DNA from: Deltaproteobacteria bacterium
GTDB taxonomy: Bacteria > Desulfobacterota_C > Deferrisomatia > Deferrisomatales > JACRMM01
Assembly: GCA_016218905.1 (NCBI GenBank)
Contig: JACRCS010000463.1
Span: 1 to 9,428, forward strand
Reading direction: 5' to 3'
Length of the DNA stretch: 9,428 nucleotides
The notes beneath the pieces were generated by a model that had not been told where the DNA came from, made no database searches, and saw nothing but the letters and a program-made list of their open reading frames with translations. This document shows, piece after piece, positions 5,560-9,428 of the stretch. Numbering within the stretch: the stretch's first letter is position 1; every line of letters starts with the position of its first letter. The position numbers and the translations under genes were made by a program.

Positions 5560-5799
5560 ATGAAAAAGACCGTCATCGCGATCATGGGCTTCTCGCTGCT
5601 CTTCAGCGGCGCTGCGTTTGCGAAGGGAGCCTTCGTGAAGGGCGCGAAGTGCAAGGCGTGCCACGTGGGCTCGCCCTCCGAGAAGAAGTTGACCGAAAAG
5701 GCCCAAGAGATGGTCAAGAAGCACAAGGTCGAGGAGTGTAAGGACTGCCACGGCGCGGCCGAGGGCGACAAGGACATGACCACGACGAAGAAGGAGTAG
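5560..5799 (+). CDS. Small periplasmic di-haem c-type cytochrome
   Basis: This 79-residue precursor has a clear signal peptide (KK at 2-3, hydrophobic 5-19, cleavage after AFA at about 21). The mature part of about 58 residues carries two haem c attachment motifs, CKACH (31-35) and CKDCH (60-64). The rest is Lys/Glu-rich and ends in a charged KKE tail. The only other His is His55, five residues before the second motif, as often seen for distal haem ligands in multi-haem cytochromes; the second distal ligand would have to be Met51, Met73 or come from a partner. The likely role is electron transfer in the periplasm. The start at 5560 is set by the signal peptide and GGAGAAAGG 9 nt upstream, although the frame stays open back to 5296. 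Its own promoter candidate and a strong terminator make it a single-gene unit. Confidence 0.92.
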   Translation: MKKTVIAIMGFSLLFSGAAFAKGAFVKGAKCKACHVGSPSEKKLTEKAQEMVKKHKVEECKDCHGAAEGDKDMTTTKKE

Positions 5800-5832
5800 G
5801 CCGGCGAGCCGCTTCGCCTCTCAGGGCATCTG

Positions 5833-5859
5833 AAACCCCCGTTGCTGCGGGGGTTTTTT
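5833..5859 (+). terminator. Intrinsic (Rho-independent) terminator of the cytochrome gene
   Basis: A 9-bp perfect stem, AAACCCCCG (5833-5841) with CGGGGGTTT (5848-5856), a 6-nt loop TTGCTG and a run of six T (5854-5859). It lies 33 bp after the cytochrome stop codon. The A-run on the left arm would also give some activity on the minus strand. Confidence 0.93.
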
Positions 5860-5936
5860 CGTCTGGTCCGCGCGCCTTAGGTTATCGGAGAAGGGAGCAG
5901 CCCTCCCGCCATCTCGCAGCTCAGTGAAAGGAAAGC

Positions 5937-6194
5937 ATGCGAAGGATCCTATCGCTCCTAGGTGCGGTGCTTCTGTCGGCAGCGGCCGAGACCCTCGCCG
6001 CCGACGCGTTCACGGAAGAGGTCTTCCGGAACCGGTGCGAGCAGACGGCGGAGGAGCAGATCTACGGCGAGCCGAACCACGCCTTCCTGGAACGGAAGCT
6101 GGAGCCGGGCGAAGACGGGGCGTGCCAGGCGCCGGCCGTGCCGGAATCCCAAGGCTGGCCCCCGCAGCGTTCGGACGCCCTTTCGCCGGAGTGA
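5937..6194 (+). CDS. Hypothetical small exported protein
   Basis: This 85-residue protein is not recognised as any known family. It has a signal peptide (RR at 2-3, hydrophobic 4-16, cleavage near TLA-A at 20-22). The mature part is short, acidic and polar, with two Cys (34 and 63) that could form a disulphide and a Pro-rich end. AAAGGA (5927-5932) gives a good ribosome site 4 nt before the ATG, and the stop falls 20 bp from the convergent REC-LpxC stop, which supports a real gene. It follows the cytochrome terminator and so has its own transcription; no clear promoter is visible. It is most likely a periplasmic accessory or lineage-specific protein. Confidence 0.65.
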   Translation: MRRILSLLGAVLLSAAAETLAADAFTEEVFRNRCEQTAEEQIYGEPNHAFLERKLEPGEDGACQAPAVPESQGWPPQRSDALSPE

Positions 6195-6198
6195 TCGC

Positions 6199-6212
6199 CC
6201 CGCCGGCGCGGG
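6199..6212. terminator. Possible small hairpin between convergent stops
   Basis: CCCGC-CGGC-GCGGG (5-bp stem, 4-nt loop) fills most of the 20-bp gap between the small exported protein and REC-LpxC. It has no T-tract and is short, so it is a weak candidate for a shared terminator. Confidence 0.25.
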
Positions 6213-6214
6213 CC

Positions 6215-7516
6215 CTACTGCAGCAACTGCCGGAGCTTCTTCAGGACGGCGATGTTGTGGGAGTGTCCGGTCATGTGGGCGACCACCCTCACCTGCAGCC
6301 GCCGGCCGAGGAGGTACAGATCGCCGATCACGTCCAGGATCTTGTGCCGCACCGGCTCGTCCGGAAACCGCAACGCCTCGTTGATCGGCCCTGTCTCGCC
6401 GAACAGCACGAAGTTGTCGAAGCGCCCGCCCAGGGCGAGCCCCTGCCGTTGCAGGTAGTGGATGTCCTTCACGAAGCCGAAGGTGCGGGCCGGGGCGATC
6501 TCACGACGGAACGCCGCCGGGTCCTCCAGCCGAAACGAGAAATGCTGCCTGCCCACCGGGGCCGGATAGTCGAGCGTATAGTCGACTTCGAAGCAGTCGC
6601 TCGGCTCGAGCCGCAGGGACTCCTTGCCCGTGCCGACGGAGATCGGCTCCTTCAGGGCGATCTGGTGCCACTCGCCGAGCTGGTTCTCGAACCCGACCTC
6701 CTCGAAGAGCGCGCAGAACTCCGCCGACGAGCCGTCAAGGACGGGCACCTCGCCGTTGCACTTCACGAGCACGTTCGTGATCCCATACGCGTTGAACGCC
6801 GACATCACGTGTTCGATCGTGGCGGCCCGCACGTTGCCGAGGCGGATCGTGGTGGCGAAACCCGTCGACCCCACGAAATCCACGTGCGCGGGCACTGCCT
6901 GGTTTTCGGAGACGCCCACGAAGTGGATTCCGGAGTTCGGGCCGAGCGGCTCGAAGATGAGCCCGCTCTTCTTGCCGGAGTGGAGACCCTGCCCGTAGAG
7001 GACGCAGCTGCGTGCCAACGTCCGTTGCGGCAGGAGCGAGCCCCGCAGCTTCTCCTTCTCGAAGACCTCCGTGCGCAGCGTCGGAACGCCGACGGGAAGG
7101 TCGCCGTCGATGCCGTCGCCGCCCGCCGCGTCGCCAGGCCCCTCGCCGCCGGCTCCCAGGGCGCGACGAATCGCTTGGAGCGTGAGCTCGAGGTCCAAGG
7201 GCTTCTCGATGAAGTCGGACGCGCCGAGCTTCGTCGCCCGCAGCGCCGTGGCGATCGTCGCGTGGCCGCTGATCATGATCACCGGCATCCCCGGCCGCAG
7301 CTCCTGGATCCGCTGCAGGGTCTCGATGCCGTCCATGCCCGGCATCCAGATGTCGAGGAGGACGAGCGAAGGAGTCGACGTTTCGAGCTGGGAGAGGGCG
7401 TCGGCGCCGTCGCGGGCGAGCACCGGCGAGTACCCCTCGTCGCGCAGCACGCTCTGGAGCGTCTTCCTGATGCTCTCCTCGTCGTCGACGATGAGGATGG
7501 TCCCGAGGTCCGACAT
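6215..7516 (-). CDS. lpxC: Response-regulator receiver domain fused to LpxC (UDP-3-O-acyl-GlcNAc deacetylase)
   Basis: This is a 433-residue cytoplasmic fusion. Residues 5-118 are an NtrC-like receiver domain: acidic pocket Asp11-Asp12, phospho-acceptor Asp55 (LLDIWMPGMDG), Ser83 (MISGHA), switch aromatic Phe102 and Lys105 (IEKPLD). A Gly/Asp-rich linker (about 121-160) leads into a complete LpxC (about 164-433). LpxC removes the acetyl group in the committed step of lipid A synthesis. Its landmarks are intact: LYGQGLHSGKK, zinc ligands His236 (IEHVMSA), His391 and Asp395 (VRHKILDVIGD), catalytic Glu235 and His418 (TGHSHN), and the ARTFGF motif (343-348). The start ATG at 7516 has AAGGAG 8 nt upstream; a GTG three codons earlier abuts that site. 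The protein ends 15 residues after His418, without the C-terminal tail that carries the FtsH degron in E. coli LpxC. No other lpx gene or cognate histidine kinase is adjacent. Enzyme identity is firm; phospho-control is inference. Confidence 0.95.
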   Translation of the reverse strand: MSDLGTILIVDDEESIRKTLQSVLRDEGYSPVLARDGADALSQLETSTPSLVLLDIWMPGMDGIETLQRIQELRPGMPVIMISGHATIATALRATKLGASDFIEKPLDLELTLQAIRRALGAGGEGPGDAAGGDGIDGDLPVGVPTLRTEVFEKEKLRGSLLPQRTLARSCVLYGQGLHSGKKSGLIFEPLGPNSGIHFVGVSENQAVPAHVDFVGSTGFATTIRLGNVRAATIEHVMSAFNAYGITNVLVKCNGEVPVLDGSSAEFCALFEEVGFENQLGEWHQIALKEPISVGTGKESLRLEPSDCFEVDYTLDYPAPVGRQHFSFRLEDPAAFRREIAPARTFGFVKDIHYLQRQGLALGGRFDNFVLFGETGPINEALRFPDEPVRHKILDVIGDLYLLGRRLQVRVVAHMTGHSHNIAVLKKLRQLLQ

Positions 7517-7731
7517 GGGCTGCACTCCTTCGACGGTTGACCCGGCGGCACCGGCCCATCTTAGTGCAACCGTCCCCGCGCGTCTCCCCCGGAAACAGAC
7601 CCGCCGCGAGTTGACCCAGCCGCGTGCGCCTCCACCCCCGTCGAAGCTTCACGGTTAAGCCATCAGCCCTGGGCGGTCGAAAAGGAGCGCAGTTTTTGCA
7701 GACCGGGGGGTGAACGACTTCAGGAGGTACT
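7517..7731. promoter_or_regulatory. Divergent control region between REC-LpxC and the chemoreceptor
   Basis: This 215-bp gap must hold both promoters. GGTTGACCC (7535-7543) and AGTTGACCC (7606-7614) are near-identical direct copies about 71 bp apart. Toward the chemoreceptor, TAAG (7656-7659) and GTCGAAAA (7676-7683) loosely resemble a flagellar sigma28 promoter (TAAA-N15-GCCGATAA) with one extra spacer base. On the minus strand TAAGAT (7558-7563) is a possible -10 for REC-LpxC, without a good -35. None is strong. Confidence 0.25.
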
Positions 7732-9363
7732 GTGAGCATCTTCAGAATGGGCGTGGAAAGAAAGCTCCTCGTCTCCGTCGGGCTCACAGCCCTGGTAGTC
7801 ACCGCGGCCATCGGGCTCTCCGCGTTCACCGTGGAGAAGCTCCACGGCATCCGCGCGGCCGTACTCCGCTACGGAGCGCTCCAGGAGGAGTCGATCCTCA
7901 CGAAGGAGCTGCAGCTACAGGTCGCGAACGTCTGGCAGTTCCTCACGGACGCCTCGCTCACCCAAGACCGGAAGGTCATCGAGGAGGAGGCGAAGCCGGC
8001 CCTCGAGGCCGCCGCCCGGTGCGTCGACCGACTGATCGCCTCGAGCCCCGACGACCCGCCCCACCGGCAGAAACTCGCGCGCCTGCGCGACGCCCTGCCG
8101 GCCATGTGGTCCACGGGGATCCAAATGTTCGAGGCGTACGCCACCGACCACGAGGCCGGCAATCGGCTGATGGACGTGTACGATCGCGCCTGCGACGCGG
8201 TGATCCGGGGAGCGGCCGAAGTCACGGAGAAGAATCGGCGGGACAGCGAGACCCGAATGCGCGAACTGCAGGCGATCCTCTCGCTCGCGAAGAATCGGCT
8301 GGCGGGCACCGCCGCCTTGAGCACCGTCCTCGGGCTGGCGGTGATCGTCATCTCGCTCCTCATCCGGCGGACGATCGTCCGTACCCTCGCCGGGATCATG
8401 GCGGCGGTCCGGGAGCTCGCGCGCGGAAACCTCACCGTGCGGGTCGAAGGCGCCGAGTCGGAGGGCGATATCGGCGCGGTCAAAACGGCCTTTCAGGAGA
8501 CCACGCGCTCTCTGAGTGTGCTCATCGGGGACGTCCTCTCCGCGGCCGACCGGCTCATGGGGATCGCGGACGCGCTCAAGCCCAACGCGGACCGCACCCT
8601 GGAGGCCGCCCGGGGCCAGAGCGAGCAGGCCGGCCAGGTCGCGGCGGCCGCCGAGGAGATGAGCCAGACCATCGGCGACGTCGCCCGCACCTGCGCGGCC
8701 GCCGCGGAGCTCTCAAGCGAGGCCATGGGGACGGCCGCCCAAGGGAAGGACGTCGCGGAGAGAGCCCGAGCCGCGGCCCAGGAGGCGGCTTCGTCCAATT
8801 CGGAGCTCGAGGCCACCGTGAGCCGTCTCACGCAGCGGGTGCGCGAGATCGGCGGGGTCGTGGAGGTGATCTCCGACATCGCCGACCAGACCAACCTGCT
8901 GGCCCTCAACGCGGCCATCGAAGCGGCCCGGGCCGGCGAACAGGGCCGGGGCTTCGCGGTGGTCGCCGGCGAGGTGCGGTCGCTCGCCGAAAAGACCATG
9001 CGCGCCACGCGCGACATCGCGCAGCGGATCGAGACCGTCCAGGGGGAAGCCGACCATACGCGCCGCTCGATGCACGACGCGTCGGTCCTCGTCGGCCAGA
9101 CGACCGAGGCCTTCCGGCAGGTAGGCGACGTGCTGGACGGGATCTTCGCGTCCGTCCAGAGCGTGAAAGACCGTATCACCCACATTGCGGCTGCCGTGGA
9201 GCAACAGTCGGCGACGACCGAGGAGGTGAGCCGGAACGTGGAGGCGACCTCCCATCGCGCCGAGGAGATCGAGGCCATGACGAAGACGCTCCAGCGGGAG
9301 CTCGGGTCCCTCGTGACCACCGGCGAGGAGATGCGGCGGCTGACGACGAGATTCGTCACGTAG
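7732..9363 (+). CDS. Methyl-accepting chemotaxis protein (transmembrane chemoreceptor)
   Basis: This is a 543-residue receptor with classical topology: TM1 (about 12-33), a helical periplasmic sensor (about 34-190), TM2 (191-211), HAMP (212-265) and a long cytoplasmic coiled-coil signalling domain. The conserved hairpin tip that binds CheA and CheW is intact (388-416: [20 protein letters not shown] then FAVVAGEVR), flanked by Ala/Glu-rich methylation helices. The sensor looks like a four-helix-bundle MCP domain; its [11 protein letters not shown] segment resembles sensors I associate with Geobacter-type receptors. The ligand is unknown. The C-terminus (LTTRFVT) has no CheR/CheB-binding pentapeptide, so adaptation enzymes would dock elsewhere or on other receptors. 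It starts with GTG, chosen because AGGAGG (7722-7727) lies 4 nt upstream; ATG at 7747 would be too far from it. No che or flagellar genes are adjacent, making it an orphan receptor divergent from REC-LpxC. Confidence 0.95.
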   Translation: MSIFRMGVERKLLVSVGLTALVVTAAIGLSAFTVEKLHGIRAAVLRYGALQEESILTKELQLQVANVWQFLTDASLTQDRKVIEEEAKPALEAAARCVDRLIASSPDDPPHRQKLARLRDALPAMWSTGIQMFEAYATDHEAGNRLMDVYDRACDAVIRGAAEVTEKNRRDSETRMRELQAILSLAKNRLAGTAALSTVLGLAVIVISLLIRRTIVRTLAGIMAAVRELARGNLTVRVEGAESEGDIGAVKTAFQETTRSLSVLIGDVLSAADRLMGIADALKPNADRTLEAARGQSEQAGQVAAAAEEMSQTIGDVARTCAAAAELSSEAMGTAAQGKDVAERARAAAQEAASSNSELEATVSRLTQRVREIGGVVEVISDIADQTNLLALNAAIEAARAGEQGRGFAVVAGEVRSLAEKTMRATRDIAQRIETVQGEADHTRRSMHDASVLVGQTTEAFRQVGDVLDGIFASVQSVKDRITHIAAAVEQQSATTEEVSRNVEATSHRAEEIEAMTKTLQRELGSLVTTGEEMRRLTTRFVT

Positions 9364-9428
9364 CGGTGCGCGGCACGGGGTTCACGCCCCCTTGGCCGCC
9401 GCCCCTCCCTCCGGCCCTGGGACCGTGA

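Noticed and set aside
7656..7683. Sigma28 (FliA) promoter for the chemoreceptor as a firm call.
   Set aside because: The -10-like part matches six of eight positions, but the -35 is TAAG instead of TAAA and the spacer is one base too long; kept only as a weak possibility in the divergent region entry.

Overview
The window is GC-rich bacterial DNA with ten protein genes and no RNA gene, insertion sequence, phage gene or CRISPR array that I can see. LpxC (lipid A synthesis), a probable outer-membrane protein and several exported redox proteins point to a Gram-negative, probably motile organism. A multi-haem-style small cytochrome, a bacteriohemerythrin, a chemoreceptor of the kind common in Geobacter relatives, and short periodic repeats between genes would fit a high-GC Desulfobacterota-like or Acidobacteriota-like lineage. 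That placement is inference; no rRNA or other phylogenetic marker is present.

Layout from left to right: the C-terminal half of a Uup-type ABC-F ATPase (1-1095, +); an FCD-type GntR regulator (1256-1978, +); a degenerate heptamer element and a hairpin; a bacteriohemerythrin (2081-2491, -); a divergent promoter region; an exported glucose/sorbosone-dehydrogenase-family protein (2663-3826, +); a hairpin with 9-nt periodicity; a ferritin-like four-helix-bundle protein (3880-4335, -); an exported small beta-rich protein (4587-5093, +); an eight-unit GGCTTTA tandem array and about 300 bp with no convincing gene; a 79-residue di-haem c-type cytochrome (5560-5799, +) with a textbook intrinsic terminator; an 85-residue exported orphan (5937-6194, +); a response-regulator receiver domain fused to LpxC (6215-7516, -); and a methyl-accepting chemotaxis protein (7732-9363, +). 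The last 65 bases (9364-9428) show no recognisable gene.

The strand order (+ + - + - + + + - +), the sizeable gaps and the hairpins between genes argue for single-gene transcription units rather than operons. The shared theme is envelope and redox biology: O2 or diiron binding (hemerythrin, ferritin-like protein), periplasmic electron transfer (cytochrome, possibly the sugar-dehydrogenase homologue), envelope synthesis (LpxC) and sensing (chemoreceptor, receiver domain).

The most interesting object is the REC-LpxC fusion. A complete NtrC-like receiver with its phospho-acceptor Asp is joined in frame to a complete LpxC with all catalytic residues. This suggests that the first committed step of lipid A synthesis may be under direct phospho-signalling control. 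The second point of interest is two intergenic elements that share a TTAG-anchored 7-nt period.
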